Origin: Elephas maximus indicus
Lineage: Eukaryota; Chordata; Mammalia; Proboscidea; Elephantidae
Direction: 5' to 3'
DNA: 64,000 bases
Assembly: GCF_024166365.1 (NCBI RefSeq)
Contig: NC_064842.1
Location: 27,747,001-27,811,000 of the forward strand
The DNA is not shown here. Position 1 is the first letter of the stretch. Below: more notes on the stretch, generated by a model. That model was not told where the DNA came from, searched no databases, and saw only the letters and a program-made list of their open reading frames with translations.

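Noticed and set aside
1-64000. CRISPR arrays, operons or other prokaryotic systems
   Set aside because: Spliced mammalian gene structure and SINE/LINE content fill the window; no regularly spaced repeats were seen.

Overview
The window is mammalian nuclear DNA, most likely from an afrotherian such as an elephant or a close relative. It carries about two dozen copies of the tRNA-derived AfroSINE family, three RTE-clade LINE pieces whose 3' ends match AfroSINE tails, several L1 copies, and older MIR and L2 elements. One protein-coding gene is visible. From about 10.0 kb to the right edge the plus strand carries HEATR1 (yeast UTP10 homologue, BP28), a nucleolar protein of the small-subunit processome. 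I read a non-coding first exon plus 39 coding exons in one unbroken frame: 5,705 coding bases, 1,901 complete codons and 2 bases. The gene runs off the right edge. The human protein is 2,144 residues as I recall it, so about the last 11% is missing.

Layout. 1-4.87 kb: the 3' part of a decayed class I (gammaretrovirus-like) endogenous retrovirus, with RNase H, integrase and envelope remnants, a polypurine tract and a 3' LTR. 4.9-9.8 kb: intergenic DNA with AfroSINEs, an L2 fragment, an RTE piece and a MIR. 9.83-10.45 kb: a CpG-rich HEATR1 promoter with GC-box, YY1 and ETS motifs, then exon 1. 10.4-64.0 kb: HEATR1 exons 2-40. Introns are filled mainly with AfroSINEs, L1 (younger copies antisense to the gene, some older ones sense), RTE, MIR and L2.

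How it works together. HEATR1/UTP10 is a core t-UTP protein. It links RNA polymerase I transcription of rDNA to early cleavage of pre-rRNA towards 18S rRNA. The promoter motifs suit a housekeeping ribosome-biogenesis gene. The retroelements show a relationship: two SINE types with different tRNA-like heads share a 3' tail with the RTE LINE, the expected signature of SINEs mobilised by a partner LINE.

I found no previously undescribed system. The observations most worth a second look are an inverted, composite RTE/L1 insertion in intron 9, a 57-bp near-identical direct repeat, one copy of which interrupts an RTE element, a SINE with a tRNA-Gly head and RTE tail, and minimal upstream ORFs in the HEATR1 leader. 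Repeat family names come from recognition by eye, and their boundaries are approximate.
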